From a virus: 49,900 nucleotides of DNA. The notes beneath the pieces were generated by a model, which searched no databases, had not been told where the DNA came from, and saw only the letters and a program-made list of their open reading frames with translations. The DNA is taken from positions 1 to 49,900 of the IMG/VR virus record IMGVR_UViG_3300022924_000003. The stretch is one strand, 5' to 3'. Below are positions 33,348-42,437 of this stretch, one piece after another (position 1 is the stretch's first letter; each line of letters begins with the position of its first letter). A program made the position numbers and the translations under genes.

Positions 33348-34016
33348 TTATGCGCCTCCGCCAGCAAACATTGCCGCGCTTGAAGCTGCAGATCCAGCAA
33401 AGTTTAAAGCAGCATTGAGCTGATCTTTTTTGAAATTTACTAGTGCCATATCGTCTGCATAGTCCAACTGAGCTTGCTCTATGTCGTACTTAAATGCCTC
33501 TCTATAAGTGTTAAGTTTTTCTCTTGTAGCGTTGTAAATTCCCATAGCTTTATATGAGTTAAGAACATTCTGAGCGCCTCCAGACGATAAGTCAATTCCT
33601 TGCGCCGCTAACGCTAAGCCTCCTTGTCCAGAAGCCAATTCTCCCTCAACTTCTCTAGAAAGTTCCGCCTCTCTTCCACGGACATACGTGTCAGACTCAT
33701 TAAGGTTTGATAGCAGTTTATTGTTTGCAATCTCTCCCGTAATAGTCGAGTAAGCGCTCTTCGCGTTCTGAAGATCAAGCATAAATTTGGCTACTGCAAT
33801 TCCTCCCTGGGCTGCGCCTTGGAGTTTTCTCCCGTCACTGCTTTCTGGAGTTGCCCCTAAAGTTGGGGTGCTAGTGCCTGCCTGTGCTGGAGTTTGGGGG
33901 TTAAGAGTTAGCGCCTGAGGGCTAACCATACGCGTCCTATTTCCTGCTCGAGTTAAAGGGTCCACGGTATCGCTTCCTCCGTACCCGTCATTTAAAAATA
34001 TTCCTGAAAGTGCCAT
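33348..34016 (-). CDS. internal virion protein (T7 gp14-like position), 222 aa
   Basis: Starts at ATG 34016, sharing bases with the nozzle stop (TAATG). N-terminal 60 residues are Pro/Thr/Gly-rich; the middle is helical; the C-terminus is a short Ala/Gly hydrophobic stretch (ALNFAGSAASSAAMFAGGGA) that could insert in a membrane. T7 gp14 is a 196-aa outer-membrane ejection protein in the same position. Family assignment is inferred from order, size and this tail. Confidence 0.65.
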   Translation of the reverse strand: MALSGIFLNDGYGGSDTVDPLTRAGNRTRMVSPQALTLNPQTPAQAGTSTPTLGATPESSDGRKLQGAAQGGIAVAKFMLDLQNAKSAYSTITGEIANNKLLSNLNESDTYVRGREAELSREVEGELASGQGGLALAAQGIDLSSGGAQNVLNSYKAMGIYNATREKLNTYREAFKYDIEQAQLDYADDMALVNFKKDQLNAALNFAGSAASSAAMFAGGGA

Positions 34017-37009
34017 TATTGTCTCCTTGCTGAAGATTCCCCTCTAGGGTAAATCGAAGCTAAAGTAATTGGTGTTGGGTCAACATTCTTAATCGCCACA
34101 ATCCCTTTGTCGTACTCAGAAGGAATCGTAAAATCTTCATACCCTGAGTATGGTTTAGGCATCTGAACAAAGGCCAGAGGGTCCCCTTGGCTTAAATTCA
34201 TTGGAGACATTTTGCCTATAGGAGAGTTTGGGATCCCCACAAATCCTCCAGAAGTTTTATTAAGCCCCATTCCTACTGCATTGATAAGAGTTCTTCCCGC
34301 GCTAAAACTTCTATTGTCAGAAGCTTCGATGGGTAGAGTCTGTATCTCTGTTTCGTAAGGGAAGCCGATTAGCCCTTGAGCATAGTAGTCTCCATCAAGA
34401 TCAATAGAGTACGTGTCCGTATCCTCATCATAAGTAATGAACTTATTCTTAGCTCCTGAAATATAGTCAGGGTTAAGAGGGGACGAAACAATCCACCCAT
34501 CCGCGTAAATAGAAACTGGTACCTGGCCGTCTAAAGGAATAGATGGGTTTCTTCTTGAAAATAGCTCTTTCAAAATATTCTGCGGAAGAATGTTATACGC
34601 CAACTGGTACTGACTCATTCTAGTATTTTTCTCTAAAGAGGTAAGCGCCTTGTTTAAAACATTCTGATACTCTAAAGGTACGTCCGACTCAAAAACAATA
34701 TTGTATTTCCATGGGAGAGGATCCGCTGGAGTATTGATTTTAGAAGACAGATCTACTGTTCCTCTAAGTAGTCTTTCGTTTTTATCTTCATCAAACCACC
34801 ATAGGTCTAGTCTGAAGTCTTCCACGTCTTCGATGAATTCAAACTCTCTGTATAACGTAAGGACTTCTCCTGCTTGCCAATTAGTAGTCGAATTGTCTCC
34901 AATAGATATGTGAGGGTAGATAATATACTCTTGTTCTTCTGAAACAATTGCTAAAGGCTCAATAGGGGAGCTGCCAAAGAAAGACCTTAAAGGGTAAGTA
35001 GAATTAAGAATGTTGGTAACAGCCCCATTAGAAGTAAGAGCTAAGTTACCAACTCCAAAGGCCCTAGCTGAGTCTATGTAGTTAAACTGCCTAGTTATAT
35101 TTTCTTCTCTGTTGTAAAGGATTTCTAACCTTCTCACTCCATTTCTTACTACGTACGCCGCTAGCCTGTCAGACATCGCTGAATTAGCATCCCATCTGTC
35201 ATAATTATTGGCCCAAGGTATACGAGACTTTATTTTAAATATATTCTCAATGAAACCTCCATCAATTTCAAAAGTTGAGAATCCGCAAATTTGGTTTTCT
35301 TTGACTGTTGCATATACGAGCTTACCGTCAGCAGTAAGTAGATATACGGAGTTCTCTTTCCCTGCTATTACTTCCATTCTAATAAACTCGGTGTTCTCTA
35401 ATAGGTGGGAAGAAAACATGCTGGCCTCAAAAGTGTTTACCTGCCCACCCTCACTGAAAAATATTCCTACTAATTTATTTGAGTCCGACGATAGGTAGAA
35501 CCCTTTATCCCCTGCCATCTTTGGCTCTACTACCGCATGGCATCCCACATCAGAAATCTGTGAAGGGTTTGCGGTTAGTACTGTGACGATTCCAGATATA
35601 TCCCCGTTAAGCATGTGTACGCCATCGGAAGTGAAAATTAGCGCCCTCTTCATAGGGAGCATTGCTCTAATTTCTTCTCCCCTAGACTGGAGAAATCCTC
35701 CAAGGGTGAAGGACTCTGTGTCAGAATATAGTAATGGTTGCGTAAACTGAGTAGCGCATTTAAGTCTTGATACTAAAATCTCATCAAATTTTCTTGGCAG
35801 CGTATTATCCTGATCCTCCGGCCTTTGGCTGTAAGCGTATACCCTTTGTTGAAAGTTCATTGCCACCTTTCCTGTGGCCAAATAAGTACATGTGCCAATA
35901 TACGTAACGGCACTTATTGTTCTAACTTGAGCAAATCTTCCTACGTACTCTGTAACAACGGGAGCAACAATTTGGACATTTTCCGCACCATTATCTTGGA
36001 AAGAAAATTTAGGAGGGCTTACTGAAAAGTCCAATTTACCGGAAGATACTAGTTTATAGAATCCTACTTCTTCAGACCCTTGCTTTGTCCAAGATGAGCG
36101 GTACACTCGAATCACAATGTCCCCTGCTAAGGATTGAGAGAAAGGGTCAAGGAACCCCACGTTCATTCCAGTTACTACCTGGCCGTTAGGGAACCACGGG
36201 AAAGCTCCTACTGGAGTAGTCGCAGGGTCCCAAGCAGATATGTCCGCTACGTTTGAAGACAGAAATTGTACAGGATACTCGTACCCTGATGGACCTTCCG
36301 CAGTAATTACATAACTAGCGGGGAAATATGGAGCTACCCCTTTAGAATTTCCCGTAGTGTCACCACTGCTAAATAGTACCTGGTCTTCTAGCTGTATTCC
36401 GTGGACTTTAAAAGTCTCGTCTCTTAAATCAAAACTTAAATTAAAAGAAGTACTTTGTGTGACGCCCCCCGTAATAAAGGTTAGACGAGCAGCGGGAGTG
36501 AAAAGTACTCTTTCTTTGGTTACTACAATTCTAATCTGTTTTAAATCTGTCACGGGGAAAGCTATTAGTTGAGTTCCGGTAATGCCTAAGTCTACGTCAA
36601 ACCTTCGGGGTTGGCTGAAGTTATATCTGAATGTTAGCTCGTCATTAGCCGATCCATCAGTAAACCTTCCAATCTCTATAATGTCGTATCTTAATTTTAG
36701 CTGATTCCAAAAAGTGAATGCTGTGATGTTTGGAGATCCTGCAAAATTTGGTACATTTTCATCGTAAACACTTTTTTCAGGGTCTTCATTGCCAAAGTCT
36801 ATTGGGGCCGTAGAGAAGTTAAACCCATCTGTCATTGGGTTCCATATAGGTCGGAAGAAACCTGGCCTATTTGCCACTCCTCCCTCGCTTAAAACGTATG
36901 CATTTTTTAGCTTAGAAAGACCCGTAGCATATGAAACTTCATTTGAATTAAAAAGCATAACGGGAGAGATCTCTCCACATTGAAAGGATAGTTGTTTTCC
37001 GCCGGCCAT
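34016..37009 (-). CDS. tail tube/nozzle protein (T7 gp12-like), 997 aa
   Basis: The N-terminus has the nozzle signature: FQCGEISPVMLFNSNEVSYA, LKNAYVLSEGGVANRPGF, which matches the gp12-type sequence F-x-GE-(I/L)SP...N...GG...RPG. The rest is beta-propeller-like. At 997 aa it is longer than T7 gp12 (794 aa). It forms the tail tube end with the gp11-like protein encoded just upstream and docks the fibres. Confidence 0.85.
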   Translation of the reverse strand: MAGGKQLSFQCGEISPVMLFNSNEVSYATGLSKLKNAYVLSEGGVANRPGFFRPIWNPMTDGFNFSTAPIDFGNEDPEKSVYDENVPNFAGSPNITAFTFWNQLKLRYDIIEIGRFTDGSANDELTFRYNFSQPRRFDVDLGITGTQLIAFPVTDLKQIRIVVTKERVLFTPAARLTFITGGVTQSTSFNLSFDLRDETFKVHGIQLEDQVLFSSGDTTGNSKGVAPYFPASYVITAEGPSGYEYPVQFLSSNVADISAWDPATTPVGAFPWFPNGQVVTGMNVGFLDPFSQSLAGDIVIRVYRSSWTKQGSEEVGFYKLVSSGKLDFSVSPPKFSFQDNGAENVQIVAPVVTEYVGRFAQVRTISAVTYIGTCTYLATGKVAMNFQQRVYAYSQRPEDQDNTLPRKFDEILVSRLKCATQFTQPLLYSDTESFTLGGFLQSRGEEIRAMLPMKRALIFTSDGVHMLNGDISGIVTVLTANPSQISDVGCHAVVEPKMAGDKGFYLSSDSNKLVGIFFSEGGQVNTFEASMFSSHLLENTEFIRMEVIAGKENSVYLLTADGKLVYATVKENQICGFSTFEIDGGFIENIFKIKSRIPWANNYDRWDANSAMSDRLAAYVVRNGVRRLEILYNREENITRQFNYIDSARAFGVGNLALTSNGAVTNILNSTYPLRSFFGSSPIEPLAIVSEEQEYIIYPHISIGDNSTTNWQAGEVLTLYREFEFIEDVEDFRLDLWWFDEDKNERLLRGTVDLSSKINTPADPLPWKYNIVFESDVPLEYQNVLNKALTSLEKNTRMSQYQLAYNILPQNILKELFSRRNPSIPLDGQVPVSIYADGWIVSSPLNPDYISGAKNKFITYDEDTDTYSIDLDGDYYAQGLIGFPYETEIQTLPIEASDNRSFSAGRTLINAVGMGLNKTSGGFVGIPNSPIGKMSPMNLSQGDPLAFVQMPKPYSGYEDFTIPSEYDKGIVAIKNVDPTPITLASIYPRGESSARRQ

Positions 37010-37022
37010 ATACTCACCTTAC

Positions 37023-37628
37023 TTATTGAAGTAGTAATTCGTATGAACTTACTTGAGGCCGATTATCCGGCGCTCTTCCACTATCATAAGCGATGGCCCT
37101 TCCAAGAGCAACGTCTAGGTCAGATTTTAGAGTATTTTTGATTGCTGCGAATTTGTCCATGATGATTCCAGGGGCAGCATTCATAGCTAGTTGAGCCGCA
37201 ACTCCATGGGCGAAATAGTTAGGCATGTCTTCGTTCTGCATTATTCTTCGGGTATATTTACCCCAAGCTTTTTCTACATTACAAAGAATCCTTTTGTCAG
37301 AGTTGTTAAACTCCCAAGAAGGTAAGAATTGATGAGGGATATTTGCACGAGTGAAATGGTCCTCACTACCGATTTGTCTAAGTACCATACAGTCGCCTGG
37401 GAGGGCGTACTCGTATAAGTATCCTGCGGATCCGTCTCCTGCTAGAGCAAGAGCTTGGTACTTATTGGCAAAAGACCAATCGGACATTTCTGTTACGGTA
37501 TCTAGAGAAGTTTGGAAAAGTTCACGGATTACTTTGGCCTGATTGGTTGTCTCATTATCAAAGTCGTAGATGCGGTATGAAACCCCTAATGATAAAAGCG
37601 CAATATTCGCAATGCTAGTCTTATTCAT
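37023..37628 (-). CDS. tail adaptor/tubular protein A (T7 gp11-like), 201 aa
   Basis: Sequence features: IANIALLSLGVSYRIYDFDN, KVIRELFQTSLDTVTEMSDW, then PGDCMVLRQIGSEDHF near 76-92. These match the gatekeeper family of T7-like phages (L..LG..PI..l.d.s..a......y......lL....W.FA), and the length equals T7 gp11 (196 aa). It connects portal and tail tube. Next to the gp12-like gene, as in T7. Confidence 0.85.
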   Translation of the reverse strand: MNKTSIANIALLSLGVSYRIYDFDNETTNQAKVIRELFQTSLDTVTEMSDWSFANKYQALALAGDGSAGYLYEYALPGDCMVLRQIGSEDHFTRANIPHQFLPSWEFNNSDKRILCNVEKAWGKYTRRIMQNEDMPNYFAHGVAAQLAMNAAPGIIMDKFAAIKNTLKSDLDVALGRAIAYDSGRAPDNRPQVSSYELLLQ

Positions 37629-37647
37629 AAGGGGTCCTTAAATTCTA

Positions 37648-38001
37648 TTAAACTAAAGAAGACGCATTATCATTCTTTGCAGTATGTACTGGCGGTACTT
37701 TTTTTACTGTAGCTTTCTTCGCGGCAGCCGGCTTAGCTGTTTTTGGCTTAGCTGGAGCAGAGGCAGAAGATTCTGTTGAAGCCCCTTTCTCTTTACCTAG
37801 AGCTTTCTCTAGAGAGCCTGCGACTTTCTCCTCCATCCAAGGAGCAAGAGTTCTATCATACACTTTACCGCTGAACACAAACTCTTCGCCTGATTCAATG
37901 ATTTTTCCGTCAATGTATCCTTTATCAATAGCAACTACCGATAAAGATACGGGTTGTCCGTCTGTGCGTTTTTTATATCCGTTCGATTTTAATCCGGCCA
38001 T
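37648..38001 (-). CDS. 117-aa hypothetical virion-region protein with Ala/Lys tail and -SSLV end
   Basis: ATG at 38001 follows a weak GGGGGAA site. Residues 1-70 are a small beta-rich domain (PVSLSVVAIDKGYIDGKIIE); residues 72-117 are an Ala/Lys/Pro linker (SAPAKPKTAKPAAAKKATVK) that ends in SSLV. It lies just after the cement-protein terminator and before the gp11-like gene. Possibly a head or connector accessory; not recognised. Confidence 0.6.
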   Translation of the reverse strand: MAGLKSNGYKKRTDGQPVSLSVVAIDKGYIDGKIIESGEEFVFSGKVYDRTLAPWMEEKVAGSLEKALGKEKGASTESSASAPAKPKTAKPAAAKKATVKKVPPVHTAKNDNASSLV

Positions 38002-38018
38002 ATTTCCCCCTGAAACAA

Positions 38019-38045
38019 TAAAAGGAGAGGACGAATCCCCTCCCT
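38019..38045 (-). terminator. rho-independent terminator after the capsid/cement genes
   Basis: On the minus strand the stem GGAGGGGA/TCCTCTCC (8 bp, one G-U) closes a UUCG tetraloop and is followed by TTTTATT. It sits just after the cement gene. Like the T7 terminator behind gene 10, it would raise capsid and cement transcripts relative to the tail genes (inference). Confidence 0.82.
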
Positions 38046-38062
38046 TGGTTAAACTTTAATAA

Positions 38063-38506
38063 TTAGTGTCCAGGTCCTGGGTAAACATCTTCTACCGCAG
38101 AAACGATAGCTGCATACATAGAACCAGTCGTTGCAGTTGTACCTGTAACAACATAGTTCAAGTCAACATAACGTTGAGTGATCTCTGCAGGAAGTTTATC
38201 AAGGTTGAACTTGAAGCCTCTTTTTAACTTAGCTACTGGCACTGTCTGTTCAATAAGCACTGTTGGAGACGCCATGTTAGACGAAGCCGATTGGCGAAGT
38301 TGAATAGTAAGTGACGTAAGAGTAGCAAAGTCCGCAGAAACTTGGCACAGTAAAGGTACGCACATTGCGCGCCCTAAGTGTTGCCCAAGCTTTTGCTTGT
38401 TGTATGCAGTCGTCCCAGTATCCCCCATATCCAATACGTTCGTGCTTGAAGCAGTTACCGTAATGGCCTGAGTATCTGAGAAAACTAATGAATTATCGAT
38501 AATCAT
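38063..38506 (-). CDS. Bbp16-like capsid cement/decoration protein, 147 aa
   Basis: Starts MIIDNSLVFSDTQAITVTAS then STNVLDMGD, the N-terminal signature of the Bbp16 cement proteins of Bordetella phage BPP-1 type (SD-x-QAIT-x-(T/S)A-S-T-N-x-(I/L)D-(L/M)G). It is beta-rich and small, and it sits directly downstream of the capsid gene as in BPP-1. Such proteins bind at capsid symmetry axes and stabilise the head. ATG at 38506 with AAAGAGG upstream. Confidence 0.8.
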   Translation of the reverse strand: MIIDNSLVFSDTQAITVTASSTNVLDMGDTGTTAYNKQKLGQHLGRAMCVPLLCQVSADFATLTSLTIQLRQSASSNMASPTVLIEQTVPVAKLKRGFKFNLDKLPAEITQRYVDLNYVVTGTTATTGSMYAAIVSAVEDVYPGPGH

Positions 38507-38539
38507 AAATAACCTCTTTATTTAAGGGTGAAGCGCTAA

Positions 38540-39550
38540 TTAAAGCACTTCACTTTCTGTTGAAAGAATACAGTCGCTCTCGCGAATTGCAATACCGCGG
38601 AAATGTAATACTTCTTTCGCATTAGGTCCTTGGTTTTGGAAAGTAAGGAAAAGGTTTTTATCCTTAACGTTACGTGCCTGAGAATCAAGGAAGTATACGA
38701 TATCTGTGTTCATATACCAGTAAGTGCGACCCATTGCTACTCTGCGACCTTTATGGCGGTAGTAAGCTTTTGTCATGAGGTCAACAATGTCTGGTCCAGT
38801 CGCGCCATCTTCTTTAAGAAGAGCTGGATCAATATTTGCTACGCGAGCAACATACTGCCAGTTACGAACTGAAAGACCGATGTTCCACTTGAAATCTTCG
38901 CGGTATACGAAGAAAGTATCTCCTGCAGCATCTTGCTTATTGATTTTACCCATGTCTTCTCTTACTAGCCCTGCTTTACCGTTTTCTAAGTATAGAAGGT
39001 GAGAACCCATACGGTCCCAAGTAATTAGCCAGATAGAAGTAAGAGCGTTACCTGTTCCGCCTGCATCAATAATCTGCTTACCGTTTTCGGCAGTAGTAGA
39101 GTTGAAGCGTGGAGCAAATCCCATCGGCTTAGAAGGGTCAATTGATGAGTCATGGTAGAAAATTGAAAGGGCCGCTTCTTGAGCAATCGCCTCTACGTGC
39201 GCCATAGCGTGTTCGTAGCGAAGCTGAGCTTTCCCTTCTGCTTTAGCAATCATGTCTACTAAGCGAGTATCTACTTCGCAAGCAGACTCGATAACTCCAG
39301 TAGTATCAACTACAGACTGGAACTTACCTTTACTTGCTGGAACCCCTTTGTAGAGTTTCATCCATGTAACTGTTGGAAGACCCGCTAACACTGTAGTGTT
39401 GTGGCGAGTACCATCATTTGCAGGAAGTGCAAGTGCATCTTCAAGAACAGGGTTAATCTGTGCAAGAAGGTTAATATACGGATCATCTTTATTATCTGGC
39501 GAAGCTGCCAAGTCTAATAGCGTGATGAATTTTGAATTTAAGATTGCCAT
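38540..39550 (-). CDS. major capsid protein (BPP-1 Bbp17-like), 336 aa
   Basis: Length near the BPP-1 capsid protein. Features include LLDLAASPDNKDDPYINLLAQ, TVTWMKLYKGVPASKGKF, IESACEVDTRLVDMIAKAE and GFAPRFNS near 143-151, all in the order of that HK97-fold podovirus family, and an even distribution of charged residues. ATG at 39550 with GAGAGGG. Scaffold gene lies immediately upstream, cement gene downstream. It forms the head shell. Confidence 0.9.
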   Translation of the reverse strand: MAILNSKFITLLDLAASPDNKDDPYINLLAQINPVLEDALALPANDGTRHNTTVLAGLPTVTWMKLYKGVPASKGKFQSVVDTTGVIESACEVDTRLVDMIAKAEGKAQLRYEHAMAHVEAIAQEAALSIFYHDSSIDPSKPMGFAPRFNSTTAENGKQIIDAGGTGNALTSIWLITWDRMGSHLLYLENGKAGLVREDMGKINKQDAAGDTFFVYREDFKWNIGLSVRNWQYVARVANIDPALLKEDGATGPDIVDLMTKAYYRHKGRRVAMGRTYWYMNTDIVYFLDSQARNVKDKNLFLTFQNQGPNAKEVLHFRGIAIRESDCILSTESEVL

Positions 39551-39625
39551 TGAATATCCCTCTCTTAAAGGTAGTTTACGTTTCTAATATTAAGCTTCTG
39601 CGTTGTTTTAAACTAAGTCAACGTT

Positions 39626-40318
39626 TTATTTTGGGTCTTTGAAAAATTCTGGATACGCTTTTTCTAAACCTGTTTTTTCTTCTGTGGCGCTTGCAGGAGC
39701 CCCCTGCCCTTGTGGAGCAGAAGTTACTGGACGCATAGAAGCTCCAAGGGTTGCAAGTAGCTTAACAATATGTTTGTTGTTACCAAGCAAAGGGTTACTC
39801 TTCATCTCTTTTACAAGCTCTGGATCTTTATAGTTCTCATATACCCTAGCAATGTCTTCCTTCGCCTGCTTCTGCTTCTCTTTAGTATCGAAGTAAGGGT
39901 CTTTTACTAAGTCTTCAATGAGTCTTTTGCCTTCATTAGAAATATAAGTATTCTTCGCTTTTCCAAAAGCTTTATCTAAAAGTGAAAGCCTTGCTTGTGC
40001 TTCATCTTTTGAAAGTCCTTTAGCTTGGGCCTCTGCCACTAAAGCATCAAAGTCTTCATCCGGAACTAAAGAATCTTCTTCCAGTTCAAGAGTATATTCA
40101 TTTGCTTCTACTCCAGTATCCCCTGCAAAAGGCTCTGCTGGAGCTGGAGTTTCTACAGGCTCATCTGACATGAAGTTATCCGCAGGCGTTGCCGCCGCAG
40201 CTGGAGTGCCTGTTGAAGCAGGTGCCGCTGGTGCTGGAGTTCCAGTATTAGACGAGGGCGTCTGGGTAGGTGTTTGGTTCGCTGCCGGTGTTGGCGTCTC
40301 TGTTGTTTGTGCGCTCAT
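39626..40318 (-). CDS. capsid scaffolding protein, 230 aa
   Basis: Acidic, Pro/Thr/Ala-rich N-terminus (residues 1-75, NTGTPAPAAPASTGTPAAAA) followed by charged helical sequence (EDFDALVAEAQAKGLSKDEA). A helix-rich C-terminal half is standard for podovirus scaffolds. Position directly upstream of the capsid gene. ATG 40318 is chosen with AAGGAG at a 10-nt distance; a TTG at 40327 would be too close. The start overlaps the upstream gene by 71 nt. Confidence 0.8.
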   Translation of the reverse strand: MSAQTTETPTPAANQTPTQTPSSNTGTPAPAAPASTGTPAAAATPADNFMSDEPVETPAPAEPFAGDTGVEANEYTLELEEDSLVPDEDFDALVAEAQAKGLSKDEAQARLSLLDKAFGKAKNTYISNEGKRLIEDLVKDPYFDTKEKQKQAKEDIARVYENYKDPELVKEMKSNPLLGNNKHIVKLLATLGASMRPVTSAPQGQGAPASATEEKTGLEKAYPEFFKDPK

Positions 40319-40622
40319 AAATTGCAATCTCCTTTTTACGATTTGCGTCTTCCTGGATCATTTTAAGCATAGCTTCTGGGTCGTAGAACTCAATATCTGC
40401 TAGGAGCTTAAGCCCCATATTCCTTTTCCCTGCGTTGAACATAATTACTTTTTCATCCAAAGGGTCTGCCTGGAAAATTCCACAGTCCGCAATGATTGAA
40501 TACGCTAAGGCCCTGCCTTGAGCAGTAGAGAGTAATTGTTTGTACCCAAGTTCCACTATTTGTAAGTGCCCTGCAATTACTTCATGAGTGATTTCTTTTA
40601 GCTCGTTCTTTTTCTTGCTCAT
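40248..40622 (-). CDS. Bbp19-like protein, 124 aa, with -DALV tail
   Basis: Contains AQGRALAYSIIADCGIFQ near 34-51 and FNAGKRNMGLKLLADIEFYD near 64-83, followed by PEAMLKMIQ. These match the Bbp19 group of small podovirus proteins (A..GR..l....CGif....f..G.R..GL.ll..l....pe....M). Adjacent to the portal start as in BPP-1-like genomes. Function unknown; likely a head-morphogenesis protein. The last 71 nt overlap the scaffold gene. Ends PDALV. Confidence 0.72.
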   Translation of the reverse strand: MSKKKNELKEITHEVIAGHLQIVELGYKQLLSTAQGRALAYSIIADCGIFQADPLDEKVIMFNAGKRNMGLKLLADIEFYDPEAMLKMIQEDANRKKEIAIYERTNNRDANTGSEPNTYPDALV

Positions 40623-42431
40623 TTAAAACGTCGATGCTGCATTTAGATTGCTAAGCATTGACCCTCTTTCTGCTGGTTGTGCCGCGGATAGGTTTTTCGC
40701 TACCTCCGACTGTTGCATTGCTTGCGCCATTTCAGACTCTTGAGCCTGCTTAGCTGCTAGCATTTCTGCATATTGCTGAAGCTCTTGAGGAGATGCCATA
40801 AATCTTGGATCCACTCCTGCGTATTCCGCGTAAGCTTTAACGATTTCTTCCGATTTAAGAATTCTAAGTAGAAGAGGGTTTTGAGTTGCCCCGGCCATTT
40901 GAACCGCGTAACTTGAAGCTCTCTCTAAAGAACCCATCATAGAAGATTTAGCTGCATTGGCAAGGATAGACATATAGTCTACTTGGATATCTGCGCCTTG
41001 GAGAATCTGCGGACGTGGAGGCATCCACCCCATTTCCTCTCCCATCATAATTAAGTTCGTATGAAGTTTACTCCCAACGTCTACATCATATTGAGCAAGC
41101 ATTGGAGAAAGTACTGATAGTTTCTCCGCCGACCTTTCATTGGTTTCTGCCACTGAAACGTGTGACTTTAAGTCTTGGTTGGCAAACATTAAGAAAATGT
41201 TCTTATAAAATGAATCATCAATAGTCTGCTCAAAGTGAGAAGAGTCCATGATAAGTTCTGCAATTTTTGGGTCCACTAAGAAAGCAGGTTTAAACACTGC
41301 AGTCTGAGCTACTGAATCTTCTACGTAGGTAATCCCTCCTGGAAGAATCGAAGCTCCGTGGCGTCTTAAAGATGCCGGACCCACCATAGGCGGTTTAAGA
41401 ATCTTCTCAATCGCTAGAAGGCGATCTTTCTCTAAGCTCTGGTAAACCAGCATAGAGTTAAGCGCCACATCTCCTGGGCCTTCACAGCCTACTGAGTGCC
41501 CTGCTGGAACTGCCCATCTAGGAGTGATGACAGGGAAATAGTTATACCCTCTCACTGCTGAGAAGTCATTGAAGCCTTTATCATTAGCTGCAGTAGATCC
41601 CGAAGACATTTCATTTCTAAAACCATTACTGATTTGAGGAGGCACTGAAGCATCTAAGTAATCAATCCAATAGTACTCTTGAAATTTCTTCTGGTAGTTA
41701 TGGAAGATTGGTTTAGTTGGATTATAGAAAGGGTTTTCAATAATCAAGTGGCACATATACACAAGCTCATTATAGAGAGCTGAATCGTACTTTTGTTTAA
41801 TGTAAGGAGGAATGTTTGCCCAGTTAATGTGGCCAGTTTCTTTTAGGCTTCCGTATTCTTTCACGTAATCGTTTACCGTCATTGTAAGACGGCGAGTGAA
41901 CATGTTTACGTCCCCTCTTAAGTTAGCTTGGAACGCGTACGTGCCTTGCTGGAAAGGGTAAAAGTAAACGCCATACTTAGGGTCTGGGAGCATCATGAAA
42001 GCAGCATTAGAGAACAGGCCCAAGTCGCCGTTTGCTTCTGGCATTACGCGGTAGAAGTTAGATAGCTGAAGAACTGTTTCAGAAATTTCTGTAGCAGAAG
42101 CTAAATAGTCCTGCGCCTTCTTATCTTTTCTTGCTGTAGGGAAAGGAGAAGTGTACTGGTACCACTTTCTATTTTTAGGGGTTGTTCCGTTCGTAAGCCC
42201 AGATTTAAAAATTTGCCACGCTAAAGTTGGCTCAGTTTTAACAATTCTCTTATGAGACTTCATCCCTTGATTGTGAGAATAAGCCTGAGTAGAAAACCTG
42301 TTAGGGCTGATTAAACTCGAGATCATCTCCCATCTAGGGTAGAATTTTGCAAAGTTGTTAAACATTGTAGAACTTAGAACTCTAGCTTGTGAAAAGTTTA
42401 AGAGTCCTGGAGTATTTTTATATCCGTTCAT
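40623..42431 (-). CDS. portal (head-to-tail connecting) protein, 602 aa
   Basis: The N-terminal region (RWEMISSLISPNRFST, WQIFKSGLTNGTTPKNRKWY) and central GPGDVALNSMLVYQSLEKDR and KPPMVGPASL segments match the T7/BPP-1-type head-to-tail connector (family 'bacteriophage head to tail connecting protein'). Size (602) is within the usual range. The C-terminus is Ala/Gln/Met-rich helix (AEMLAAKQAQESEMAQAMQQ), the barrel-type tail. It forms the dodecameric packaging channel; the terminase gene lies a little upstream. Confidence 0.92.
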   Translation of the reverse strand: MNGYKNTPGLLNFSQARVLSSTMFNNFAKFYPRWEMISSLISPNRFSTQAYSHNQGMKSHKRIVKTEPTLAWQIFKSGLTNGTTPKNRKWYQYTSPFPTARKDKKAQDYLASATEISETVLQLSNFYRVMPEANGDLGLFSNAAFMMLPDPKYGVYFYPFQQGTYAFQANLRGDVNMFTRRLTMTVNDYVKEYGSLKETGHINWANIPPYIKQKYDSALYNELVYMCHLIIENPFYNPTKPIFHNYQKKFQEYYWIDYLDASVPPQISNGFRNEMSSGSTAANDKGFNDFSAVRGYNYFPVITPRWAVPAGHSVGCEGPGDVALNSMLVYQSLEKDRLLAIEKILKPPMVGPASLRRHGASILPGGITYVEDSVAQTAVFKPAFLVDPKIAELIMDSSHFEQTIDDSFYKNIFLMFANQDLKSHVSVAETNERSAEKLSVLSPMLAQYDVDVGSKLHTNLIMMGEEMGWMPPRPQILQGADIQVDYMSILANAAKSSMMGSLERASSYAVQMAGATQNPLLLRILKSEEIVKAYAEYAGVDPRFMASPQELQQYAEMLAAKQAQESEMAQAMQQSEVAKNLSAAQPAERGSMLSNLNAASTF

Positions 42432-42437
42432 TCTAAC

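Noticed and set aside
39555-39625. Terminator between scaffold and capsid genes
   Set aside because: Only a 5-bp stem (CGTTG/CAACG) with a large loop and no clear U-tract.
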